DNA of 64,000 bases, taken from Acidicapsa dinghuensis. GTDB lineage: Bacteria; Acidobacteriota; Terriglobia; Terriglobales; Acidobacteriaceae. A program made the position numbers and the translations under genes. This document shows, in pieces, positions 9,168 to 17,506 of this stretch. Within the stretch, counting starts at the first letter, position 1. Each line of letters starts with the position of its first letter. The stretch lies in assembly GCF_025685685.1 (NCBI RefSeq), contig NZ_JAGSYH010000006.1, forward strand, positions 186,001 through 250,000. The letters run 5' to 3'. The notes beneath the pieces are model-generated. The model saw nothing but the letters and a program-made list of their open reading frames with translations, did not search any database and was not told the DNA's origin.

Positions 9168-9554
9168 TTAGCGCCGGTAAAAACCGCGACCCGCGCCGCG
9201 GTCAAATCCACGAACAGGGTGGTCGAAGCGGGCAACGCCATATCCGCCACGGAAAGTCCAGCGTCCCGGAATCCAGACACCGGCATTGTAGTAGCCAGCT
9301 GTCCAGAAGTAGCCGTCACCTGGGCAAGGCGGAATGTAAGTATCCGCTACTACCGGAGCGCCGACCGTCACCCCGACCCCAAATCCAGGCCGTACAAACT
9401 CACCGGGGTGCTGGTATACCCGCTCCCGGTAAACCGGAGCCACGACCGGACGATGAAAATCGCGAACCTGTGCTTGGGCGCCGGCCGCGCCCGCGGCAAA
9501 CAAACCAGTCATCAAAGCAGTTCCGAACATCCAGTTCCGCATCGTATTCCGCAT
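9168..9554 (-). CDS. Small exported protein with WXXGXW/YXWXXGYY-type repeats
   Basis: The 128-aa product has an N-terminal signal peptide (MRNTMRNWMFGTALMTGLF..., Ala/Gly-rich, cleavage near AQA-QV). The mature part contains a Pro/Val-rich stretch and then PGDGYFWTAGYYNAGVWIPGRW, close to the WXXGXW/YXWXXGYW repeats of small bacterial envelope proteins of unknown function, and ends in an Arg/Gly-rich tail. The ATG at 9554 has an AGG six bases upstream; a longer frame to 9593 is less likely. It is tandem with the Gly/Tyr-rich gene, each with its own hairpin terminator, so they are probably separate units. Confidence 0.75.
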   Translation of the reverse strand: MRNTMRNWMFGTALMTGLFAAGAAGAQAQVRDFHRPVVAPVYRERVYQHPGEFVRPGFGVGVTVGAPVVADTYIPPCPGDGYFWTAGYYNAGVWIPGRWTFRGGYGVARFDHPVRGFDRGAGRGFYRR

Positions 9555-9834
9555 AACAACCTGCCTTTCGTTCCCGGACTTAAAAAGCCTCACAACCGGA
9601 AACCGTCGAGCCGTGAGAGGGAAGCTTGTCTACTGCTGCAGCCCTTCGACTCACCTTTCATGTACTGTGCAAACACGGCATTTTGCAGGAGTTGCGAGAC
9701 TTTCGTGTTATCCGCGAAAAATAAAAATGCGCAACTTCCACGTAGCTGCGGGGTTGCGCGATGGCTGTCGTGAACGCTTTCCGATGTCCGCACTAAGCTT
9801 CCACATGCCTGAGTGTTAACCTTTGCTTTACAGG
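9555..9834. other. Divergent intergenic region before murC
   Basis: This 280-base gap must hold the reverse promoter of the small exported gene and the forward start region of murC. It contains three of the GTTGCG elements, two of them flanking an imperfect inverted repeat (9729-9735 with about 9752-9760). No strong -35/-10 pair and no further gene were seen. Confidence 0.35.
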
Positions 9835-11265
9835 ATGTTCATTCAGAAGCAGCACGTTCACTTCATCGGAATCGGTGGTATCGGAATGAGCGGTATCGCC
9901 GAGATTCTCCTTACGCTCGGCATGCGCGTCTCAGGCTCCGATCTGCGTCGCAGCTCCATCACCGACCGCCTCTCCGTCATGGGCGCAACTATCTACGAGG
10001 GACATAAGACAGGCAACCTGGGCGATGCTTCCGTTGTGGTGACCAGCTCTGCCGTGAACCCCCAGAATCCCGAAGTGAAAGAAGCACGCGAGCGCAAGAT
10101 TCCTGTCATCCAGCGTGCGGAAATGCTCGCCGAGCTGATGCGCCTGAAATACGGCATCGCCATCGCCGGCATGCACGGCAAAACCACCACCACATCGCTG
10201 GTCGCGTGTGTTCTCGCCGCTGGTGGGCTCGATCCAACCGTCGTTGTCGGAGGTCGAGTCGATGCCCTCGGCTCGAATGCGCGCCTTGGCAGCTCGCAAT
10301 ACCTGGTGGCCGAAGCCGACGAAAGCGACCGTTCATTCCTCAAGTTGTCACCGATCCTCGCAGTCGTCACCAACCTCGACCGCGAACACATGGATTGCTA
10401 CCGCGACATGGAAGACGTCGAGTCAGCGTTCCTCGCCTTCATGGATAAGGTGCCGTTTTACGGCGCTGTTATTGCGTGTATAGATAATCCGCAGTTGGCC
10501 AGCATTCTGTCGCGCGTCAAGCGGCGAATCTTCACCTATGGCGTCGCCGCCGATGCCGATTACCGGCTCGAAATTCTCGACGGCGAAACCAGCACATCCG
10601 AGGGGCCGGCGTGTGCGGCCAGCGGTTTCCGGCGTTTTCGCGTATTGACCGCCAAGGGCATTCTTGGGCCATTCGAATTGCGTGTACCCGGCCGTCACAA
10701 CATTCTCAATGCCACGGCGGCAGTCGCCATCGCCTGCCAGCTTGAAGTGCCAACAGCAAAAATCGCCGAGGGCTTCGCGAGCTTCAACGGCGTCGATCGC
10801 CGTTTTCAGCTACGCGGACGCGCCAATGGCATCAGCGTGGTCGATGATTACGGCCATCATCCCACCGAGATTACAGCTACTCTCGCCGCTGCTCGCGAAT
10901 GCGGCTACGGCAAAATCCATGTCATCTTCCAGCCGCACCGCTACACGCGGACTCGTGATCTGCTGCACGAGTTCGGCGGCGCTTTCGTCCGGGCCGATTC
11001 TGTCACGGTGCTGCCGATCTATGCAGCCAGCGAGGAGCCCATTCCAGGCGTGACCGCCGAGCTGCTCGCTGCCGGCATTCAGGGAACGGAAGCCGCGTAT
11101 GTAGAGGATTTTGCCGCAGCCGAGAGCCGGGCACTTGCGCTCGCAAAATCAGGCGATCTTATCCTGACACTCGGCGCTGGCAGCGTCAGCCAGCTTGGGC
11201 CGCAGTTGCTCATCGCGTTGGAGAGCCGTCCATCAGAGCCAGCCGCGCAGCCCACTCCCGCTTGA
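9835..11265 (+). CDS. murC: UDP-MurNAc:L-alanine ligase MurC
   Basis: Starts stem-peptide synthesis by adding L-Ala to UDP-MurNAc. The N-terminus HVHFIGIGGIGMSGIAEIL is the MurC UDP-binding loop, MHGKTTTTS (about residues 106-114) is the P-loop, and VDDYGHHPTEI is the classic MurC motif. The 476-aa length is normal. The start is uncertain: ATG at 9835 fits family N-termini but has no separate ribosome site, and TTG at 9823 is an in-frame alternative. Unusually, it is split from murG by two reverse genes, and neither murB nor ddl follows. Confidence 0.95.
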   Translation: MFIQKQHVHFIGIGGIGMSGIAEILLTLGMRVSGSDLRRSSITDRLSVMGATIYEGHKTGNLGDASVVVTSSAVNPQNPEVKEARERKIPVIQRAEMLAELMRLKYGIAIAGMHGKTTTTSLVACVLAAGGLDPTVVVGGRVDALGSNARLGSSQYLVAEADESDRSFLKLSPILAVVTNLDREHMDCYRDMEDVESAFLAFMDKVPFYGAVIACIDNPQLASILSRVKRRIFTYGVAADADYRLEILDGETSTSEGPACAASGFRRFRVLTAKGILGPFELRVPGRHNILNATAAVAIACQLEVPTAKIAEGFASFNGVDRRFQLRGRANGISVVDDYGHHPTEITATLAAARECGYGKIHVIFQPHRYTRTRDLLHEFGGAFVRADSVTVLPIYAASEEPIPGVTAELLAAGIQGTEAAYVEDFAAAESRALALAKSGDLILTLGAGSVSQLGPQLLIALESRPSEPAAQPTPA

Positions 11266-11274
11266 ACCTCAGCT

Positions 11275-12297
11275 TTATGGGCGAAGCTCGCCTGCTTCAA
11301 TCCCGATGCTCCGAGCAGTATTCGCCTCGGCGCAGCACCAATTCGAGAAATCGAAAGAGCCGCCCGTAGGGACTGTCTGCAGATCAAAGCTTGCGCGATT
11401 CAGTGGCTTGCCAGTTTCTATCTTCGGCGCCGGCGGGAGCGGCGAAAGAAAGGCTGCAGTGCCTTTACCGACGACCATCGCCTTCCCGGTCGGCTCAAGA
11501 AGCACTGCGGTCTGCTCATCCACGCCTACGCCACGAATCTGCGGATCGTCGGCACCTTGTATCAGTGCCATAAAGACCAGCAGCCGCCCCATCCGCTTAC
11601 GCCTCACAAAATGCGTATCCGTGATGACATGCTTGAGAATCGGAATGTCCAGAAATTCGTGAGCCAGCGTAATCCTCAGCCCCATCGGATTCATCATCGC
11701 CGTTGCGCTGTCCAGATTCGGATCACCCGGCTTATCTCCCTCCGCTGAATAAACCCATTCCCCCATCACCGCGAGCCCAGCGCTCGTCCCACCTAACGGA
11801 ACGCCTCGCTTAATTGCCGCATTCAGCTGTTCCTGCACAGGCGTTCCGGTCCAGTAGCGAATGTAATTCGCCTGATCACCGCCTGCGATAAAGATGGCCT
11901 CTGCATGAGCAATCGTCTCCGCGACAAGCGGATCTTGCGCCGCAGCCCGGCTCGGCAAAATCAACGTAGCCACCGAATTAAGCGGGCATAGCTTTTGCAC
12001 ATAGGGGTTGTAATCGTCATCACCCGAAGCACGCAGAATCAGGAAATCGCCACCATCGGCACGTGTGCAGAGCCAGCGAAAGGCCTCATCCAGATCGGTC
12101 CCACCGCCCATCAGCGCAAAACCCGCCATTGGCCTGGGCGCAACATCTGTCGCTGCTCCGGTTCTAAAGTATTGATAAGGATGTTCGCTACGAGTCTGCG
12201 CGTTCCCGGACAGCGGCAAAGCCGCGCCAAGGCAACCCACTGCGATCCCACCGAAGAAGATAGGCTTCATCGTCAGCTTCATTAATTTGAGCAGCAT
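11275..12297 (-). CDS. Secreted cyanophycinase-like serine peptidase (family S51)
   Basis: The 340-aa product starts with a signal peptide (MKPIFFGGIAVGCLGAALPL from residue 10, cleavage near GNAQT). The body fits peptidase S51/CphB: FALMGGGTDLDEAF at the start, IFIAGGDQANYIRYW, and the nucleophile elbow GGTSAGLAVMGE, whose Ser would be the catalytic residue. True cyanophycinases cut beta-Asp-Arg dipeptides from cyanophycin, but exported S51 members without a cyanophycin synthetase are common and their substrate is unknown. The ATGs at codons 1, 6 and 10 are alternative starts. It converges with murC, only 9 bases apart. Confidence 0.82.
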   Translation of the reverse strand: MLLKLMKLTMKPIFFGGIAVGCLGAALPLSGNAQTRSEHPYQYFRTGAATDVAPRPMAGFALMGGGTDLDEAFRWLCTRADGGDFLILRASGDDDYNPYVQKLCPLNSVATLILPSRAAAQDPLVAETIAHAEAIFIAGGDQANYIRYWTGTPVQEQLNAAIKRGVPLGGTSAGLAVMGEWVYSAEGDKPGDPNLDSATAMMNPMGLRITLAHEFLDIPILKHVITDTHFVRRKRMGRLLVFMALIQGADDPQIRGVGVDEQTAVLLEPTGKAMVVGKGTAAFLSPLPPAPKIETGKPLNRASFDLQTVPTGGSFDFSNWCCAEANTARSIGIEAGELRP

Positions 12298-12442
12298 TGC
12301 TCCAGCTTAACGCCTTGAAAATTGAATCCCTCTTTGCTGAAGAGTTTCCCCCTGCTTCCAAAGGTTATTGTTGCGCTGACCCGCGGTTCAGTCTCGGTTA
12401 TGATGACCGGGCGGCAGAGGAATAGGAGCCGATATACGTCGT

Positions 12443-12955
12443 ATGAGAAATGTCGCCATTTTCATCCTTGCCGCTCTGGCTTTCACTGCCGTCGCCGCGC
12501 CTCAGCAGGACTCATCCATCCTGCGCCAGGCCGGCCATTGCCTGGTGGAAGGTCGGGATGCGAAAAAGTTGCTGCATCACGACCGCAAGGAACTGAACCT
12601 CGGCTACTACATCGACACCACGGCTTATCCCGGCGAGCGCACGCTCTATGTCATTGATTACGAAGATCCAAATCCTTCCAAATCCCAGATGAAGGGGTTG
12701 GCCTTCGTCTTTTTTCTCGGTGACCGCGACAATCGCACCGTCTTTCGTCTGGAAAACAACGCCACCTTTGTTCGCCGCAGACGTGGTAACGGCATCGATT
12801 TCGTCGAGCCTCCGCTCGGAGGCGTATGGACCGAGGAGCATCTGGAGGCCGCCATCGAACACATCAATGAACAAGGCGTAACCGCCTTCCGCGTCAAGGA
12901 CCTCAAGGAGAAATTCCCTGACGTCCGTTGCGAGTCTTACTCCGACGCCCGCTGA
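12443..12955 (+). CDS. Small exported protein of unknown function
   Basis: The 170-aa product has a signal peptide (MRNVAIFILAALAFTAVAAP-QQ). The mature part is charged and rich in beta-prone stretches, for example TAYPGERTLYVIDYEDPNPSKS and KGLAFVFFLGDRDNRTVFRLENNATFVRR, with two Cys (about residues 33 and 164) that could form one disulphide. I do not recognise a family. A ribosome site is weak (AGGAATAGGAGCC about 15-25 bases upstream). It lies between murC and ftsQ on the forward strand, a position sometimes used by murB or ddl, but it resembles neither. Confidence 0.72.
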   Translation: MRNVAIFILAALAFTAVAAPQQDSSILRQAGHCLVEGRDAKKLLHHDRKELNLGYYIDTTAYPGERTLYVIDYEDPNPSKSQMKGLAFVFFLGDRDNRTVFRLENNATFVRRRRGNGIDFVEPPLGGVWTEEHLEAAIEHINEQGVTAFRVKDLKEKFPDVRCESYSDAR

Positions 12956-13066
12956 GTCGAACCCATCCAGCCGTAACCCGTCGGGTTCCCCGCTCCGATT
13001 GCCGCCGGAATCCGCACATGCCACCGCTATAGTGAGAGTTGGCGATTCTCACGACCTTGCTCAGGC

Positions 13067-14287
13067 GTGACCTCGAAGAGCTATCCAACTCGAACCACCC
13101 TCTGGGACGACCAGGACCCGGCAGACGGGGCTGCGCCGCAGCCTATCCCGAACCGGACGGCGTGGCGTGCTCCCTCCGCTGTCCTTTCCGGAGAGCGGGC
13201 AAGCCGTCGTGTCGTCAACACCATGCCTCCTGTCGCCGATCTCGATGATGGCGGTCCCATTCCGCGGCGGAGCCGGTTTGCTTCGGCGCGGACCCCATGG
13301 TGGCGCCCCCGAAGCACCTTTGGCCGTATCCTGCTCGGCACCGGCACTCTGCTGGTGCTCGGCGCACTGATCACCACCGGAGTCATTACCCGCCACTTCC
13401 TGATGCACAATGCGCATTTCCGCATTCAAAGCACAGCCAGCATCGAGTCCAGCGGACTCGGCGAGGTAAATCGCTCCGATGTCCTCCCGGTCTTCGGCGA
13501 AGACATCGGCCGCAACGTCTTCTTTGTGCCGCTGGCCGAGCGGCGTAAGGAGCTCGAAACAATCCCCTGGGTACGCCAGGCCACCGTCATGCGCTTCCTG
13601 CCCAACCGGCTCAGCGTCAGCGTAGTCGAGCGCACCCCGGTTGCCTTTGTTCGCGAAGGCTCGCGCGTTCAGCTAGCCGATGCCGATGGCGTCATCCTCG
13701 ATATGCCGCCGGCCATGATGGCGCGCCATCACTACTCATTTCCTGTGCTGACCGGCATCAACGCGCACGATTCGCTGGCAGCGCGCAGCGCACGGATGGC
13801 CCTGTACCTCAAGTTCATCTCCGAGCTTGACGAAGGCGGTCAACATCAGAGTGCACAGATATCCGAAATCGATCTCTCCGATCCGGAAGATCTGCGGGCC
13901 ACCATGCCTGAACAGGGCGCGGATATTCTCGCTCACTTTGGCCAGGATCATTTCGCGCAGCGCCTCGCTGTCTACAAATCGCATATCGCCGGATGGAGGC
14001 AGCAATATCCTCGTCTGACGGGTGTCGATCTGCGCTATGACAACGAAATACCGTTGGAAATGGCGCCGGCAAATCCTGCTGAGCAGGCACAGGCAGCCGC
14101 GTCCCAGACGAATCCGACTGGCAACTCTCCGACAGCAACAAAACCGGCGACAAAGAAAGCAGCGCCCGTGTCGCACAAAGCTGAGGAAGCAAAACGCCGC
14201 GCCGCGCGATTGCGTGCCGAGCGGGCAAAAGCTGCTAAAGCTAGGGCAGCACACGCGCATACAGCAACAGTGAATCAAGGGCAATAG
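13067..14287 (+). CDS. ftsQ: Cell division protein FtsQ
   Basis: Bitopic inner-membrane divisome protein linking early and late division proteins. The 406 residues comprise a long Pro/Arg-rich cytoplasmic tail (1-85), one membrane segment (about 88-108, RILLGTGTLLVLGALITTGVI), a POTRA domain starting FRIQSTASIESSGLGEVNRSDVL, and the FtsQ/DivIB segment WVRQATVMRFLPNRLSVSVVERTPVAFV. A Lys/Ala-rich C-terminal tail of about 55 residues is unusual. The likely start is GTG at 13067. It sits in the expected place before ftsA. Confidence 0.92.
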   Translation: MTSKSYPTRTTLWDDQDPADGAAPQPIPNRTAWRAPSAVLSGERASRRVVNTMPPVADLDDGGPIPRRSRFASARTPWWRPRSTFGRILLGTGTLLVLGALITTGVITRHFLMHNAHFRIQSTASIESSGLGEVNRSDVLPVFGEDIGRNVFFVPLAERRKELETIPWVRQATVMRFLPNRLSVSVVERTPVAFVREGSRVQLADADGVILDMPPAMMARHHYSFPVLTGINAHDSLAARSARMALYLKFISELDEGGQHQSAQISEIDLSDPEDLRATMPEQGADILAHFGQDHFAQRLAVYKSHIAGWRQQYPRLTGVDLRYDNEIPLEMAPANPAEQAQAAASQTNPTGNSPTATKPATKKAAPVSHKAEEAKRRAARLRAERAKAAKARAAHAHTATVNQGQ

Positions 14288-14357
14288 CAACACCACCATG
14301 TACAGGGGTTCTAGGGAGCAGAATACGCACTGAATCGGTGAACGGGAACGAACGACG

Positions 14358-15566
14358 ATGAGCCAGAAGCAGGAAAACCTGATCGTGGTGCTCGATGTAG
14401 GCTCGGCTTACACTCGTGTGCTTGCCGCTGACTTAAACGAAGGCGCGCTGCGCTATCGCACGCACGCAGTCGTAGAGTCGGCGGGTATGCGCAAGGGACT
14501 CATCGCGGAGCTTGGACCGGCAGCACGTGCAGTAAAAGCAGCTTTCGACCGCGCCGAGCAATCTGTTCGCGTCAACATCGATGAGTGTACAGTCGGCGTC
14601 GGCGGCGCCAACATTATGGGCGTCAACACCACGGCTGGCCTCAACTTCGGCACACGTATGCGCGAGATCAGCAAAGACGATGTCTCCATCGCCGTCGAGC
14701 GCGCACGCGGCGTAACACTGCCGCACGACCGCGAAATTTTGCACCTGCTTACGCGCCAGTTTGTGCTCGATGACCAACCCGGCATTCACGATCCGGTCGG
14801 TATGGTCGGTAGTCGACTCGAAGTCGATCTCCACATGTCGACCTGTTCGGCCAGCGTGCAGCAAAGCATCGTCACCTGCGCCAACCGCGCTGGTCTCGAA
14901 GTCAGCGACACAGTCTTCGAAGCGCTTGCATCGGCAGAGGCCACGCTCACGGCCGATGAGCGCGAGTTGGGTGTCTGCGTCCTCGATATCGGCGCGCATT
15001 CGACAGAGCTGATCGTCTACTTTGAAGGCGCAGTCGCGCATACCGGCAGCATCCCCTTCGGTGGACAGCACTTCACCAACGATCTCGCGGTAGTGCTGCA
15101 GATACCTGTCGCTCAAGCCGAACAGTTAAAGCTGCGTTACGGCCATGCAGTCGTGACAGCCGTGCCGCAGTTGGATGAGATCGAGATTCGCACCCCGCAT
15201 CCAACCATGATTCGTCATCGCATGGTAGCTGAGATTCTGGAACCGCGGGCTCGTGAGCTCTTCGACATGGTGCGCCGCAGCCTTCGCGACGGCGGCGTGC
15301 TGGGAGCGCTCGGTGAAGGTTGCGTTCTCACTGGCGGTGGAGCAACATTGCCGGGCTTGCTCGATGTAACCGAAAGCATTCTGCATTGCCCTGCGCGCAT
15401 CGGTCAGCCGGTACAGCTCTCGCGTATGCCAGGTGAGTTGACACATCCTTCTTACTCCACACTCGTTGGCATGCTGCTCTACGCGCACAGAAAACGCGTG
15501 ACACGTACCGCAGAGAACAACAGTTTGCGCGCCAAACTACGCGCTATTTTCGCAGCAAGTTTGTAG
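14358..15566 (+). CDS. ftsA: Cell division protein FtsA
   Basis: Actin-like ATPase that tethers FtsZ to the membrane and recruits later divisome proteins. The 402 residues show the phosphate-1 loop VVLDVGSAYTRVLA near the start, the 1C-domain region, phosphate-2 CVLDIGAHSTELIVY, and the adenosine motif CVLTGGGATLPGL. The C-terminal end (NSLRAKLRAIFAASL) is amphipathic and fits a membrane-targeting sequence. The ATG lies 70 bases after ftsQ. ftsZ follows after 45 bases. Confidence 0.95.
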   Translation: MSQKQENLIVVLDVGSAYTRVLAADLNEGALRYRTHAVVESAGMRKGLIAELGPAARAVKAAFDRAEQSVRVNIDECTVGVGGANIMGVNTTAGLNFGTRMREISKDDVSIAVERARGVTLPHDREILHLLTRQFVLDDQPGIHDPVGMVGSRLEVDLHMSTCSASVQQSIVTCANRAGLEVSDTVFEALASAEATLTADERELGVCVLDIGAHSTELIVYFEGAVAHTGSIPFGGQHFTNDLAVVLQIPVAQAEQLKLRYGHAVVTAVPQLDEIEIRTPHPTMIRHRMVAEILEPRARELFDMVRRSLRDGGVLGALGEGCVLTGGGATLPGLLDVTESILHCPARIGQPVQLSRMPGELTHPSYSTLVGMLLYAHRKRVTRTAENNSLRAKLRAIFAASL

Positions 15567-15582
15567 TATCGAATTTGAAATG

Positions 15583-15602
15583 CCAGGCCAGGCCTGGGGA
15601 GG
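15583..15602 (+). promoter_or_regulatory. ftsZ ribosome site embedded in a palindrome
   Basis: CCAGGCC (15583-15589) and GGCCTGG (15591-15597) form an inverted repeat with a one-base centre that runs into the GGGGAGG ribosome site (15597-15602), nine bases before the ftsZ ATG. It could be a protein-binding site; a one-base loop cannot fold as a simple hairpin. Confidence 0.35.
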
Positions 15603-15611
15603 CAACATACG

Positions 15612-17168
15612 ATGGAGCAGATGGGAACGCCGCAGCCCAACAATCATCCCGTAACCTTGCACACGCCGACATCCGACGCGATGCGTATCCAGTTCCATGA
15701 TGAAATTCCGCACGGCGCGCGTATCAAGGTCATCGGCGTCGGTGGCGGCGGAGGCAACGCTGTCAACCGAATGATCTCCGCCAGGCTCGAAGGCGTCGAG
15801 TTCATCACCGCAAACACAGATGTGCAGGCACTGCGTCTCTCTCAGGCTCCTATTAAACTGCAACTCGGCGTGCGGTTGACCTCGGGTCTCGGAGCCGGAG
15901 CAAACCCTGACGTAGGCCGTCGTGCAGCACTCGAAGATTCCGACAAGATCATTGAAGCTCTTGAGGGCGCAGACATGGTGTTCGTCACTGCGGGCCTGGG
16001 CGGCGGCACAGGCACGGGTGCGGCGCCGGTGATTGCCTCGCTGGCCAGCGAAATGGGCATTCTGACAGTTGCCGTGGTGACGCGGCCTTTCGCTTTTGAA
16101 GGCAAGCGCCGTCTGCAGCAGGCCGAGCGCGGCATGGCCGAACTCCTCGAATCCGTTGACACCATGATTGTCATCCCCAACGAAAAGCTGCTCGCGGTCG
16201 CGAAGGACGCAGGCTTCTTCGAGTCCTTCCGTGTCGCCGACGACGTGCTGCGCCAAGGCGTTCAGGGGATCTCCGACATCATCACCATCCCCGGCATCAT
16301 CAACAGGGATTTCGCTGACGTGAAAACCACCATGGCAGGCATGGGCCACGCCGTTATGGGCACTGCGATCCGCTCCGGCGAAAATCGCGCCGTTGAAGCA
16401 GCACAGGCCGCGATGGCCTCTCCACTGTTGGAAGAAGGAGCGATCGACGGAGCACGCGGCATTCTCATCAACATCACTGGTTCAAGCACGCTCAAGCTCT
16501 CTGAAGTCAATGCGGCTTCCTCGCTCATCCAGACATCAGCCCACGAAGACGCCAACATCATCTTTGGTGCGGTGCTCGACGAGAGCATGGGCGACGACGT
16601 GAAGATCACCGTCATCGCTACCGGCTTCCGCGACCAGATGCCCGAGCGTCGCGCTCGCATGCTCGATGTGGCTGGAACCCCAATCGTTTCCGTACCCGTA
16701 GTCGCTCCCGACTCATGGATGAAGGAGCCCGCTGTCGCACCTTTGCGCTTCATGAGTGAAGTCGAGGAAGAAGAGGCGCAGCCGGCCACCCTGCAGGCCT
16801 GGCGGCCAAGTGGGCCGATTGCCGCTTCCGAACCAGAACCGGTGGGCGTAATGGCTGCCGCCGCAGTTGCCGTTGCTCCAGCCATTGAAACGGTCGCGGA
16901 GACTCCATCACCAGTATCTGTAAGCGAACCGTCCCCGTTGCATGAGTTCGCTGGACGTTTCTCGGAAACCGCTGAGGTGGTCGCCGCTCCGTCGCGGCCG
17001 AGATTTGCGGAACTCTCCGAAGCGCCCACCTATACTCCTCTGCCTCGCGACTACGCCACGGAAATGCCTCCGGCTGGTTCTGACCGCAGCGCATTTTTCC
17101 GTGAGCCCGCCCAGACAGAAGAGCCGGATCTGGATATTCCGGCGTTTTTGCGACGGGGGCAGTTTTAA
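15612..17168 (+). CDS. ftsZ: Cell division GTPase FtsZ
   Basis: Tubulin-like GTPase that forms the Z-ring. The 518 residues include the GTPase start [13 protein letters not shown] (near residue 44), the tubulin signature [11 protein letters not shown], the T7-loop region and the C-terminal subdomain. After about residue 360 comes a long Ala/Pro/Glu-rich linker of roughly 140 residues and then the conserved end peptide DIPAFLRR, which contacts FtsA. The linker makes it longer than the usual 380-400 aa. A GGGGAGG ribosome site precedes the ATG. Confidence 0.97.
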   Translation: MEQMGTPQPNNHPVTLHTPTSDAMRIQFHDEIPHGARIKVIGVGGGGGNAVNRMISARLEGVEFITANTDVQALRLSQAPIKLQLGVRLTSGLGAGANPDVGRRAALEDSDKIIEALEGADMVFVTAGLGGGTGTGAAPVIASLASEMGILTVAVVTRPFAFEGKRRLQQAERGMAELLESVDTMIVIPNEKLLAVAKDAGFFESFRVADDVLRQGVQGISDIITIPGIINRDFADVKTTMAGMGHAVMGTAIRSGENRAVEAAQAAMASPLLEEGAIDGARGILINITGSSTLKLSEVNAASSLIQTSAHEDANIIFGAVLDESMGDDVKITVIATGFRDQMPERRARMLDVAGTPIVSVPVVAPDSWMKEPAVAPLRFMSEVEEEEAQPATLQAWRPSGPIAASEPEPVGVMAAAAVAVAPAIETVAETPSPVSVSEPSPLHEFAGRFSETAEVVAAPSRPRFAELSEAPTYTPLPRDYATEMPPAGSDRSAFFREPAQTEEPDLDIPAFLRRGQF

Positions 17169-17506
17169 GCAGTTCTTTGGAATTGGGGCCGCAAGTTTCA
17201 TATCAGCAACCCGGCCTCAATTTTCCATAAAAGTGATTGTTTTTCTACTCTGCGATCTGTACATTGCATGTAAGCTCATCGCAGAAGAAAAGCGGTTTAC
17301 CGCTCTCCGTTCTCTGGAAGTGCTTTGGCGGCCGGAGAGAGCGGTTATTTAATTTTGTTAACCTAAATTGGGTGTGCCAGTCGTCTCCGCGTGCCGATAA
17401 AGGCTGTGGGGAGAATGAGCAAGTTGGATTGGTTGCTGTTTCTGCGACGGAGAAAAGACCTTAAAAGCTCCCGTCGACGTGATTCCACATCGAGGACGCT
17501 TCTCTG
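17169..17506. other. Intergenic region after ftsZ
   Basis: These 338 bases, more AT-rich than their surroundings, separate ftsZ from the transpeptidase gene. They hold one likely terminator hairpin (17299-17345). No convincing small gene was found, and no clear promoter was identified for the next gene. Confidence 0.4.
17299..17356 (+). terminator. Probable terminator of the ftsQAZ segment
   Basis: ACCGCTCTCCG at 17299-17309 pairs with 17333-17345 through an 11-bp stem with a two-base bulge. The hairpin is followed by TTATTTAATTTT. The loop is long (about 23 bases), which weakens the call. Confidence 0.5.
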
